A stretch of 64,000 nt of DNA from Phoma sp. XZ068 (lineage: Eukaryota > Ascomycota > Dothideomycetes > Pleosporales > Didymellaceae): contig ML240445.1 in the NCBI GenBank assembly GCA_004835665.1, forward strand, positions 1,550,001 to 1,614,000, read 5' to 3'. Below, one piece after another: positions 9,939-21,281 of the stretch (positions within the stretch are counted from its first letter, which is position 1; every line of letters begins with the position of its first letter). Made by a program: the position numbers and the translations under genes. The notes under the pieces were generated by a model. It was given only the letters and a program-made list of their open reading frames with translations, searched no databases and was not told the origin of the DNA.

Positions 9939-12457
9939 ATGACGCCGCTCACATCTCATTGTATGGCCAGAGCAATACGCTCTCGGCATATACTTTGCAC
10001 AAGGCTGCGTTCGGTTCGAAACCTCGCCTCATTTGCGCCTCAGGTGCCCATAAGCCCTTTAAATCCAGATAGTCCTCTTGATTACGATCGCCAAATATCA
10101 CAGTTGGAGGCAGTCAAGTATGGATCACGGCGGCCCTTGACCCTCACAGAGAAGATACTATACAGCCACTTATATAAAAGCCCGGATCATGTATGGAGCC
10201 TTGACGAGATTCGGCGCGGCGAGACTCTTCTGCATCTGCGACCTGACCGTGTGGCTTGCCACGATGCAACGGCGACCATGGCGCTCCTGCAGTTCATCAG
10301 CGCAGGCTTGCCGAAAGTACAGATTCCAACCACCGTACACAGTGACCACCTCGTTGTGTCCCGGGACGGTGCAGAAGAAGACTTAAAGAGAGGCAAAATT
10401 GAGCACCAAGAAGTATACTCGTTCCTGAGCAGTGCGGCCAAGAAGTACGGCATAGGTTGGTGGAAGCCAGGTGGTAAGTTTCAATAAGACCTAGAAACAA
10501 TCTTTGAGGCTGATCGTACCGTAGCCGGAATTATTCACACAACTATCTTCGAAAATTACGCCTTTCCAGGCGGGCTGATAATTGGAACTGATTCTCACAC
10601 ACCAAATGCTGGAGGCATGGGCATGTTGGGGATTGGAGTTGGTGGTTCGGATGCCGTGGATGCAATGGCTGGAATGCCTTGGGAGCTGATGTGAGTGATC
10701 CCCGCAGCGATTCTAAGACTCCACTAACATACAATGAACATAGGTGCCCCAAAGTCGTTGGAGTGCGGCTGACCGGCAAATTGAACGGCTGGGCTTCCAC
10801 TAAAGATATCATCTGCAAGCTAGCCGGCATCCTGACGGTTTCTGGCGGAAAAGGAAAGGTCATTGAATTCTTTGGCCCAGGCTGCGCCAGTCTCGGTGCC
10901 ACAGCCATGGCTACTGTTTGCAACATGTCAGCCGAAATCGGATCAACCTCTTGCATCTTCCCCTATTCTGATTCTATGGGCCGGTATCTCTCGGCCACTA
11001 AGCGAGGGAACATTGCACAAGAAGCAAATAGATACAAGGACGTACTGCTCACTGCTGATGAAGGCTCTGAACAACATTACGACGATATTATCGAAATCGA
11101 TCTCGACACCCTCGAACCTCATGTAAACGGACCGTTCACGCCGGATCTATCACACCCAATCTCTCAGCTAAAGGAAGCTGTTCACAACAGCGATTGGCCT
11201 GTCAACGTCAGCCACGCGATGGTCGGAAGCTGTACCAACAGTTCGTACGAGGATCTGTACAAGACATCGCAACTTGTTAGCCAAGCTAAAGCAGCCGGCT
11301 TGCCTCGAGTTAAGACTCCTTTCATGGTATCTCCAGGGAGCGAAGACATTCGAGCTACGGCAGAAGCAGAGGGGATATTACAGTCGCTACGAGACGCAGG
11401 TGCTGTGATTCTGAGCAACACCTGCGGTCCGTGTGTCGGCCAGTGGGACCGCACAGATGTGGATGTGAAGGGTCGTGAGCGGAACACGGTGGTCTCGAGC
11501 TTCAACCGTAACTTTGTCGCGCGTCACGACAGCAACCCTGAGACATGCTCGTTTGTCACATCACCTGAAATGGTGACTGCGTTCGCTTATGCGGGCCGCA
11601 TCGACTTTAATCCGATCAGCGACTCGATCGTTGTGGATGGTTCAACATCACAACTACGTTTCAGTCCCCCTACAAGTGTAGAATTGCCCGAAGCGTTCAC
11701 CACAGGCGAGAACCTCTATCAAGCCCCTGTACTAGACGCTGCACATCTCTCGGTCAATATCGATCCACAATCCGACCGCCTGCAATTATTACAGCCTTTC
11801 AAACCCTGGCACGCTGGTTCAGCACAAGATATGCCCATCTTGATAAAAGTATCGGGCAAGTGCACTACCGACCACATCTCACCAGCCGGTCCATGGTACA
11901 AGTACCGGGGACACCTGGAAAACATCAGCAACAACATGCTCCTTGCTGCGTCCAATGCCTTCCTGCCCTCTGATAACTCCAAACTTCTGGGCCACACCGT
12001 TCACCCGCTCAACTCATCCACCGGCATCATACATGAGGTTGCACGCGATCTGCGAGACAGGAATGTGAAATGGTGTATCATAGGCGACTGGAATTATGGC
12101 GAAGGCTCGTCGCGCGAACATGCCGCTTTGGAACCGCGCTACCTAGGTGGTATTGCGGTCGTTGCGCGCTCATTCGCACGGATACACGAGACAAACCTCA
12201 AGAAGCAGGGCATGCTTCCTTTGACTTTTGCTGATCCTGCCGACTACGATAAGATCGCACTGGGCGACCGTGTCACGCTTGTCGGGGTTGAAGAGGGCGA
12301 GATGCAGCCTGGGATGCCAGTCGGGCTGAGGGTGCAGACTACGGAGGGTGACTCGTGGGAGGCAAAGCTGAACCACAGTTATAGCGAGCGCCAACTCAAG
12401 TGGCTAAGGGCTGGCAGCGCTCTCAACTACATCAAAGAGACAATCTTGGGTCAGTAA
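9939..12457 (+). CDS. Aconitate hydratase, mitochondrial-type paralogue in the cluster
   Basis: [4Fe-4S] dehydratase interconverting citrate, cis-aconitate and isocitrate, or a related tricarboxylate. Exons 9939-10473, 10525-10690 and 10744-12457 give 804 aa. The N-terminus (from MTPLTSHCMARAIRSRH) is basic, Ser/Arg-rich and non-acidic, as a mitochondrial presequence. Conserved blocks are ACHDATATMALLQF, TVHSDHLV, GTDSHTPNAGGMGMLGIG, MVGSCTNSSYEDL and NTCGPCVGQWDR (the three cluster cysteines), KCTTDHISPAGPW, GDWNYGEGSSREHAALEPR and FARIHETNLKKQGMLP. All catalytic blocks look intact. Standard aconitase has HCDHL where this has HSDHL, and DATAQMA where this has DATATMA, so it is probably a divergent second copy and not the housekeeping enzyme. 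An alternative start is 9963. A hydratase for a non-citrate tricarboxylate is possible. Confidence 0.9.
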
Positions 12458-13976
12458 GAAGAGCCTATCGCGTTCTGGTTATACTATTTCAGCATCTGTA
12501 GCATATGTGGCGTTCTTCTCTGAGTTTCTTCGTAGATCCTTGAAATGTCGCGATATATACTTATCCGACTGTCCTTCATGTGTTCATCACTATGGGGTTA
12601 GTGTTTCAAAATCGGATTAGATGATGAATTTGCATTCCGCTATTTGCACTCTATAGAGTCCCACACCAACGTTGCTCTCAGATTACTACCTTCGTGCTCC
12701 CCGGTCCAGGATCGAGGCTACAGATCTCGAGGACGTCTACACGTCTAATGGCCGGGCCGTCGCACAGGGAACTTTAATCGTATATGGACCTGGTAGTAAG
12801 TGAGTGAGTCACGATCAGTTGGTTGACTCTAGCTCGCACATCTTAAGTCCGCACATTGCGAACACCAGGAGATCCTCGGGGAGTCCACGTAAGCGGACCG
12901 CCATTAAGTGTTTAGAAATTTGTCAGGAAGTACACGCTATAAGCCCACATCGTGGAAGAGACTCCACCGCGGTAAACTCTTGCATGGAAAATAGATACAG
13001 CGATGTATCTTGGGGTCACAAGGAAACTGTGCTGCGAATGAAAATGCACCATCACACAGCTAGCTGTTCGTCGGACATTTAGAAGAAGCCGAAACTGACG
13101 TATATATATACTCTACCGGTTCTCTGGAGAGTTGAACAATTAGTTGAATCCTACAGTGTGGGGAGCGAACGAAAAGACTATCACGTGACCTTTCCGTCCG
13201 TTTCTGAGGGGAAGGCGAGCTATATCTTGGAAGCGGCTTTCTGGCCACGCACAAGATCAACTCAGAGGCGCTCACTGGTGCGCCCGAAGACTGCGGAGAA
13301 AGACGCAAATTCGATGTGCGTCGTTTCCTATCTTGCAGTTGTTGTGGGGATGTGTAACAGCTGCCATGCACCTTGTGCAGGACCAAGCCACCTGCCCCAT
13401 CCGAAATAGGATAGTGTAACGGCTTCAACATCACCGTTTACTTAAGATGCAACTTCCATCAGCACCTACTCCCTCGGACCGTTACAACTCCACGCTAGAT
13501 GATCAGAATCGATTCTCTCAATTTTGGGACCGACCTTTGAAGCAAGAGATGACCCAATTTGAGCATCTTTTCGTTTTAAACACCCATGTCATTGGATTCA
13601 CGTCAGGACCCACAATGATGCAGCTTCCATGTTGAAGAAGTGAGAAAGTGACGAGGAGTATTGGATGCGCAGGCCACCCAAATCAGTCACATCACACAAG
13701 CGAGAAGCGCCTAGACAGGAGGTTGGTAACAGGCGTGCATGCAATGGCTGAAGGTGCGGCTGCTCAGTTGATCTGGTGCATGCTGATGGCGGGCGCCTTC
13801 CAATAAGTTGGAGGGCACCGCCAATTGGAATGAGCTGTCAGTCCTCATCCTACGCAACTTGCCTTCACAGCCATACTTGGCATCATTCAGCTTTCTCTCT
13901 GGGTTTTGTGCTTGCCGCTTCGCTTTATTGTCCCCACCTTTCCCCAGATATAGCATCCTGTCTGGCTCCATCCAAC
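12458..13976. other. 1.5-kb gene-free stretch after the cluster
   Basis: I see no coding sequence with protein-like composition in it. The open frames near 12804, 13158 and 13447 are short, mutually overlapping on both strands, and without motifs. It separates the metabolic cluster from the gene at 13977 and contains the promoter of that gene. Confidence 0.5.
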
Positions 13977-15080
13977 ATGACCCTGTTACGGAACGGTCGG
14001 CGTGATATTGTGCGCGGCTCGGAGAGTTCTCCTCTGTCCCACCGTGACCACCGGGTACATCGACCGCTGCGTACAGGTCACCGGGCTGGGAGGGAAGGAC
14101 TGGCGGCTAAGATCACCCAGATCCTTCTCGACAATCTGGATGGTGAACAAGATGAAGCCAACAACTCTTCTGAAGCTGCCGACCTATACGATGTACCTGT
14201 CACGCCTCCAAAAAAACCCGGACAGCTTCCTTCCAGGAACAATCGCGCTGATCAATCGCGACACCAGGATCGCAACAGTAGCACAAGCGGAAGTTCTTCT
14301 CGCGGAGTTGCCACTCCTGTAAATCGTTCTACAAGTTCCAAAGCGAATGACAAAACTTCTTCGACCAATCGCAGTGCCAACGCGCGGGTGGAGGTTCGCG
14401 TCAGTCTGCCCCATCAGCAAGACGAATGCCATGTCTCCAACGGCAGTGTGTTCCAATCATCACCTCCTCCCCCAGAGAGCTCACCAACGCCTCCGATGCA
14501 CGATAGCGGGTTTGCATCCTCTGAAGCTGACCACGTACCCACCAAGCCCAGATGTCACAACGACGGTATAACCATGCGTTGTCTACACGCAACCAAATCC
14601 TGGGATCCCGAGGCTATGTACACCAAGAAAATGTCTCCCATACAGAAAATGCAGCGCGAAGTCAAACTCTCCCGCGATCCACGCATCGTCCCCGGCCAAC
14701 GCACAACCCACACCAACATCGGCGACACATGCATCCTCTCCAGCATGCTCTGGTCCGAAATCGCCGAACGCCTCTTCACCGACGCTGACTGGCAGTGGAC
14801 CTTCTTCTTCCTGCTGCTGAACAAAAAGTTCGATCCCGCGACGTGCATCACGTCCATTATGCGGCGAGAGCTGAGCGGCATTCCAACATCCTACCAGGCT
14901 GGCGTCAGCTACGCGTGCGCGCATTGCATCGAGCGTCGGATCCCGTGTGTACGGCTCGTCGAGTACGATGGCGTGAAGAGGCTTTCTGTTGCGTCGCTGC
15001 CCCGGGAGTTGAAGCTGAGGAGGGCGGATGAGAAGAATTTGGGGTATTACATTCGTCCGTCGCAGCCGTTTCTTGAGTGA
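13977..15080 (+). CDS. Hypothetical protein with disordered N-half and Cys-containing C-terminal domain
   Basis: Not recognised. An intronless frame gives 367 aa from the Met at 13977; the frame is open upstream to 13776, but that stretch is less protein-like. Residues 1 to about 200 are Ser/Thr/Pro/Arg-rich and probably disordered (TPPKKPGQLPSRNN, PPPPESSPTPPMHDSGFASS). From about residue 200 the sequence becomes compact: SPIQKMQREVKLSRD, an aromatic/leucine helix (WSEIAERLFTDADWQWTFFFLLLNKKFD), then SYACAHCIERRIPCVRLVEYD. The Cx2Cx6C pattern resembles half of a C6 zinc cluster or a short zinc knuckle, a recurring feature of fungal lineage-specific proteins. It is convergent with DNA2. Function is unknown. 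Confidence 0.6.
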   Translation: MTLLRNGRRDIVRGSESSPLSHRDHRVHRPLRTGHRAGREGLAAKITQILLDNLDGEQDEANNSSEAADLYDVPVTPPKKPGQLPSRNNRADQSRHQDRNSSTSGSSSRGVATPVNRSTSSKANDKTSSTNRSANARVEVRVSLPHQQDECHVSNGSVFQSSPPPPESSPTPPMHDSGFASSEADHVPTKPRCHNDGITMRCLHATKSWDPEAMYTKKMSPIQKMQREVKLSRDPRIVPGQRTTHTNIGDTCILSSMLWSEIAERLFTDADWQWTFFFLLLNKKFDPATCITSIMRRELSGIPTSYQAGVSYACAHCIERRIPCVRLVEYDGVKRLSVASLPRELKLRRADEKNLGYYIRPSQPFLE

Positions 15081-15499
15081 AAGATATTTGGGGCTCGTGG
15101 TGAATGAGGTTTGTCTGTGTAGGTGTAATGATGTCCCGAGATCGGTGAATTATGTTCTATTGTATGTATGAGTTAATGCTTATCCTCGAAAACAGTGTTC
15201 CGGCGCGTGTGGTATGTCTGAGTGTGATGAGAATTTGCAGCATGACAACAGCATACGCAAATAAAAAGACGTAGCATGCAGGAGTCGTGCACATGGGGCT
15301 GTAGTCATGTCGAGGGACTTGATAATGTTGCATTCTTGAAATACAAGAACGTCTACCTCTGCCTCATTGTCTCATTGTCACTGATCATCTCATACCCAAA
15401 GTCAAACCAAACTCCGCGCTAATCCCACGACACTGACCCTGATAAACAACAGAACTGCAAGCATAGCCAACATCATATATGGCCTTCGTCTCCCACCGC
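15081..15499. other. Intergenic between convergent genes
   Basis: 419 bp between the stop of the hypothetical gene and the stop of DNA2. It probably holds both 3' UTRs. No gene is seen here. Confidence 0.5.
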
Positions 15500-18400
15500 T
15501 CAGAGCGCCTCCTCATAGACATTAGCCAAAACTGGACGCCCGTCAAGCACACCCCTCTTGCCCGCCATAACGACCTTCTTGGGCACTTTTGTCCCCATGT
15601 TCCTCTTCCTCGCATTCCCCGCATGAGGCGAATCCGTAATATCGCCCAGCGCCTTCCTCTTCTTACTCGGACTAGCTCTCGGACTCACCATCGCACCTCC
15701 CACGCCTGACCGCCGCACTGGACTAGCTGCTCCCGGCGTCCAGCCCGTTTGACTGACTCCCTCATCGAACGCATGACTGTCCACCATATCGCTCTGCAAG
15801 TCGAGAACCCACCCTTTCTCGCGACACAACGCCACCATATCGCGTAGCAATTCGTTACCAGAGAGCGTCTTCTCGCTGCCCAGGATAACGAGCTTGCTCC
15901 GTGCACGCGTGAGCGCAACATTGACTCTGCGTCGGTCCTTGAGCAGGTCGCCTACGGTGCCGGCGTCGTTGCTGCGCACGCACGATACGAGGACGACTTC
16001 TTTGTCGCGGCCCTGGAATTTGTCTGCTGTGTGCAGCTCGACTGCGGATGCTGCGGCTGCCATGGGTGCAGTGCGCTGCGAGGATTCTGTTTGTGTATGT
16101 GCGGAAGACAGGTTGGTGCGTAGGAGCGCGAGTTGCGAGCGGTAGAAGGCGATGATGCCGATTTCGGACGCGGATACGCCGAGTGAGAGGAGCGAGATTG
16201 TGAGGTGTGTTATTAGACGGGCTTCGAGCGTGTTGATGATGCGGGAGCCGGACTGGGATTCAAGAGAGGTGGAGATGAGATCTGTGTTGATGAACACAAG
16301 TGGCTGATCTGGCGACAGAGAGCGGGATAACCAGCAGTTGGGAGAGCTGGGATCAGGACAATGGGTCACCGCAGTCGAGCGGGGCGCAAGTGCCTGCCGA
16401 TGGTGTATGTGGAGACCGGAAGGTTTAGGTAAGGCGAGTCGTCGAGACGCGACGCTGGGTGTGCCGCACTTTAGGCGACCGGAGTAGATGAAGGTGTTTG
16501 ACAGAAGCATGACCTCGGTGCACATGCGGTATTGGTGCTCCAGGCTGACGACAGCTTGTGGATGCTTCTCGCACAAATACTTGAATAACGAAACATCGAG
16601 ACCGCCGTCCATGGCCTCTTTGTTCTGCACTAGTGGAGGCAGCTGGTAGTGATCACCCACAAGGACAAACTTCTGCGACATGCGGATCGGTCCCAGGCAG
16701 ACAGGCAGCGTGATCTGAGAGGCTTCATCCACGATGCAATAGTCGAAAATGCGGCGGTTGAAGAGTGGGTGGTTGATGGTGAGACAGGTCGTAGCCACAA
16801 CGGGCGGCTCCATCCATGACTTCTCGAGTTCCTCAACACTCTCTTTGGGCTCTGCTGCCAAGGTCGCAAACTCACGGACTTCGGGGTGAATCTTCGCCGA
16901 TGCTCCTAAGCGGAGGATGCCAATCTTGTCGTCGCGAATCTTGAGTAAGATGTTGTCGACCGCAGTATGAGTGTAGGAGGTAAGGAGAACACTTTTGCCT
17001 TTGGCGACTAGAGTGCGGATGATGTGGGCGATCGTAGTTGTCTTGCCCGTGCCAGGCATACCCAGCACAAGAGCATAGTCCTTGGCAGACATGACCTTGG
17101 CCACGGCAGCTTTTTGATCTGAATTCATGGACATCTGCGACGACCGTGGTAGGTCGGTAGTACTCGGGATCGCTCCGAATACGGGAGCTCGGCCATCAAC
17201 AATCAACGCACGAAGGTCTCGAGCCTTGTAAACGTTGTCGTCCATGATTTGGATGAGATTATTGCGAGCAGCCGCCATGCCGTTGCTGAATTCGTCCTTG
17301 TCCAATCGATATAACACCGGTTCGTCGTCAATCTCGTGTAGAGGTGGCACCTCGCCTTCCCTAGTCACTTCCATAATGCCGGCAAAGGTTTGGTTGCTAT
17401 GAGGATCGAAACCTGGGAGCTTTGTGCGAGAATTGTGCAGGCGTCTGTCCACAGCGACAGTGATGCGTCGCTTTCGAACGTTGGTCACGTAACCGTTCGC
17501 CAGCGCAAAGTGGCCTTGCTCATCCGACACTACCACAGGCTCTCCGACAGTTAGTTGGGACTCAGTGAATGAGAAGCCAGGTGCGGCTTGATGCTTGACG
17601 AACGTGTAGCTGTAGCGGTTGATCTTCTGGCCCAACTTCTCTTCGTGTCCCGAACCAGGCTCCAGAATGACGTTCGAGAAGCAACGTCCTAGCTTCTCGC
17701 GCTCGGTGCTCAACATCGTCCACAGCTCTCTTCGGAACTTCATCATGTCCGTCTCCTCCTTGGTAAGCAACATATCCCACTTCTTCATGAAGTCTCGGTC
17801 TGTGGGTTTGAGTGACCTGACAAGGTCATCATATTTCTGTTTGGCTTTCTTGTTCAGTGACTCGCCGTCGCCGTCCTCGACTAGTTTGTTGTAGAGAAAA
17901 CATGACTCTTGAGCGTAGCAGTTGCCACATTTGAAGTCTTCCTTGAGCATCGGCGGCAGATCGATGCGATCGCGTACATAGCACGCTAATTCGTTACGCT
18001 GAATGAGCATATGTATGATTTCGTTGCGAACAGCAGGAATGCGGATGGTAGCTGATGTTTCGAGGTAGTATAGGATCCCGTATGCAATGTCAACGTCTAT
18101 TTGGGTCAGTTGGGCTGGAAACTAAAACTGTGTGAACATACCGTATCGGTTGGAGAGTAGCAGGTTATACAACGCCGTCTGAACAGAGTGTGCGCTGTTG
18201 GACGAGTTCTTGCCGGTCTTGACTTCGAAGGGAACGGTCAGAGTGCGTTCACCCTGATCGTCTTGCATAGTCACTTGTACTGTTGCGTCGATGTTTCCCT
18301 TTAGCCCATACATGGGCGACCAGACGTGCTCTTCGACATCTAGGAGTTTGTTGATGCTCATGATCGACTGAGGTCCATTACGATGCTGCACAATTGCATC

Positions 18401-20766
18401 ACTGCGAGGCTCGGCGCGTACGAAAATCCTCGCCCAGGCTTGCATCTCGGGTAGCTTGCTAGTCATGTGTTCCTTAACCTCGTCGCATGTTGAATTGATC
18501 TCGAGGATAGTCTCAAACTTGCTTGGGAGCAGGCTATCAATGGTTGCCAGCAAAAAGCCCGTGTCCCATTGATTCGCTTTCAAGGCTTCTTGGAACAGCT
18601 CGTGCAAAAGGGTTCCATACAGCATCGGCGCATTTGCTCTGCTGGTGGCCTTGATGCGGTCTTGTAGCACTGCTCGCCTGAGACATCCGTAGGAATCGGC
18701 AACAACTGTAGCTGATATCAGGTGATCGGGATGCAGAACCAGCATGTTGTGTTGGTCATCGATAACACATTGTCCATCTGATGAAAATAACCCGATGACG
18801 TGGAAATGTGCACCTATTGTACAGGGTGTGTCGTACCAGGCTTGTCGCAAGGATATTGTTTTCAATGCTTTGGTCTTTTCGTCATCGACGAGCAGGATCT
18901 GTACTTGTGTCAACGGTGGAGCTAGCTCGGGCTTGTATCACTTCGCACCTTTTCAGGTCTTTGTTGACCTCCGTCGCTAAGGTACGAGCCTTCAATCACC
19001 TGCTTGATCATATATCGTTGGATGGCCCGAGTGTCCTGTTGACTCTTACAAACTTAGTCATACGGTTTCATTAAGAGTGCGTGTTCTACATACAGTGTTC
19101 GTTGCGGGCGTCTGAGTAGCTGCAACCTCTGCTGCAGCAAACTCATCGGGATCTATATCATCCCCAAATTCATCAGAGTCATCATTGACCAGATCGATTA
19201 CGGTCACAGCGCCGACAGTAGGTGCAGCCTCAACCGGTGCCTCCAGCTGTGATGACGTTTCTAACGGCCTGATGTCAAACAGGGAAGCAACCTGCTCAAG
19301 ATCTGCAGCAAATACATCATCGTCATCCTCTATCCCAAACTCATCCTCGCTGCCAGCGGAGACCATGGGTGCTGCAACGGGTGGTGGTACGGGCTCTGCT
19401 GATATCCAAGGTTGCATTTGCGATGGCGCTGATACTTCCGTTTCGAGGGTCCCGTTGTTCACGGCATCAGCCATATCTGTGTCGAAATCGACCTCGCCAA
19501 AGTCATCAGATGATGCAGAAAATTGACGTTCGTCCTCCAGGTGCGTTTCGTCGTTTTCCTCTGGAAGATCATGATTCTCAAAAACATTTTCATCGTCGGC
19601 TATGCAATTCTCGACTTGCAGGGTGTCAGAAGCCTCATCTTCGATAGCTTCTCTCGGGGAATGTCTTTTGAGAGGAGATTCTGGGAATGCCATCGGCTCC
19701 TGTCCGGCTTCAGGGAGCGGAGACGAGCTAGATGGTGGCTGATCTTGTGAGTTCGAGATGGACTGCTTCATCCGTTGGACGATGCTGGCAAGGTTCGTCG
19801 TCGGTGCCTGCCCTTGCATTACGCTGTCAGAACTGGGCGCACCAGCGAAAACATCCTCCGTGTCGTCTGGCTGATCGGCGTGGAAGACGCCGTGTGTTTT
19901 CCGTCTCTTGCTCGTCGACGCAGGGAACTCGACGCCACAGCTTGCCCAGCGTCGAAGGCCACTGACGCTGCCGGCAGCAGCAGCGGATCGAGGCGAGGAT
20001 TCGTTGATGAGATGGGCAAAGGCAACGCTCTTCTTGGCCACGGTCGGTGTTTTCTTGCTAGTATAGCGCGACCAAAGCTCGGTTGCAGGGTCCGCCTGGG
20101 GTGTGGTAAGCCCAGGTTTCCGCACACTCAGCCTTGGCTCGTCTTGCGATGGTCCTGCAGGTGAGGAGCTGTGGGCGCGCTTCCTGTTCTTGCGCGGTAC
20201 GGGGGTGTTGGCAGGCTGCGAGCCGCGCCAGTACAGCTGCTCTTCTGGCGACAGCACCGCAAGCGCGGCATGTCTGGACGTGTCGTCGGTGTTGCCCACC
20301 AGGTCAGCCAGTGGCAGTCTTGCAGCAGGCGTTGATGGCAGCGGGAACGACTTGTTCTGCGGCAGGCGTGGGGTCTCGAAGGCGTCCTCGAAGTTTCCCA
20401 AGTCCTTGACGACCTTGGACGTCTTCGGTGTCTCGGCAGCCTTGGAGGTCCTCTCAGGCCGGTTCTCCTTCTCAGCGTCGAGGGGCAGCGTGTCGTCGAG
20501 CTGGAAGGCCCTCAGCTTCGTGCGTGTCTGGGTCGAGGGCATGATAGGCGGGCCGGTCACGACGTGTCGCGCCAGAGGAGCCCTGTCGGCCCTGTCGCTA
20601 TGCTGGTGGGGCGGATAGTTGCGTGGGCGGGTCCATTGGCTTCTGACCTGGAAAGACGGTGTGAGTGAGGGCGAGTGGGAGTGAGAGCAGTGCGAGTCAG
20701 CAGCAGCAGTCGACGCACCTTCGCCTTGGGGTCCTGGTCGAAGAAGGATTTCTGCCGTGTTGACAT
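15500..20766 (-). CDS. DNA2: DNA replication ATP-dependent helicase/nuclease Dna2
   Basis: Processes long Okazaki flaps and resected double-strand breaks in the nucleus. The multi-exon frame gives roughly 1,650-1,700 aa. The start at 20766 opens a 16-codon exon (STRQKSFFDQDPKAK) spliced to VRSQWTRPRN. The N-terminal third is disordered and acidic. The nuclease region includes AIQRYMIKQVIEGSYL, GCLRRAVLQDRIK, YGTLLHELF, NIDATV and FEVKTGK (RecB-type D and ExK). Fe-S cysteines are the Cys of GCLRR and those of CGNCYAQESC. The SF1 helicase follows: GMPGTGKTTTIAHI (Walker A), CIVDEASQI (Walker B), LVGDHYQLPPLV, EHQYRM, TADKFQGRDKEVVLVS and NVALTRARSKLVILG. Introns fall near 18086-18132, 18915-18955 and 19050-19095. 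All nuclease, Fe-S and helicase motifs look intact. Confidence 0.95.
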
Positions 20767-21281
20767 GAGCAAGGTGTGCACTCAGCAGTCGAGCGCTAGC
20801 GCCTAGTCAAGTTGCGACAACGCGAGACGCGACGCGACTGAACTGCGCAAACACGCCAAGACGTGGTGGTGTTTGTGTCGTTTGCGGCGTTTGCGCGCGG
20901 ATTTGATACCCGCGATATCGGCGTCTTCCGGTTGGACAGCCGACGGACCTGCGTCAAGATCCGCAGTCAACCAAAATATTGCGAGTTCACCGTTGAACAG
21001 AGTGTGCGCTTGTGAAACAGTTATAAAGACTATCGCTACCTTCATTGCTGCCTTCACCTAGCGACAGGCCGGGCAAGAGGAAGCTCATCTCTCACCACCA
21101 AACAACCTTATCGATTGTCGAGGCTCGCACAGACGCGGCCGGAGAACTTGGTCTTATTGGGAGTTCATCCCACGCTGCTTCCCCAGATCTTGTCCGACTC
21201 GCTCACTCAACCGCCGGCCGTTCCTTGCTCCCACCCTCCACTCCTCTCCTTTCCCCTCCCTCCTGTGTCGTCGCCTGCAAC
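20767..21281. promoter_or_regulatory. Divergent promoter region, DNA2/2-oxodicarboxylate carrier
   Basis: 515 bp between divergent start codons. It contains a pyrimidine-rich tract (about 21225-21270) just before the carrier ATG, typical of fungal core promoters and 5' UTRs, and repeated CGCGA/GCGAC words near 20820. The frames in it are not convincing. Confidence 0.45.

Noticed and set aside
9572..10072. 166-codon frame overlapping the aconitase start
   Set aside because: Different phase from the clear aconitase frame; it covers the shared promoter.
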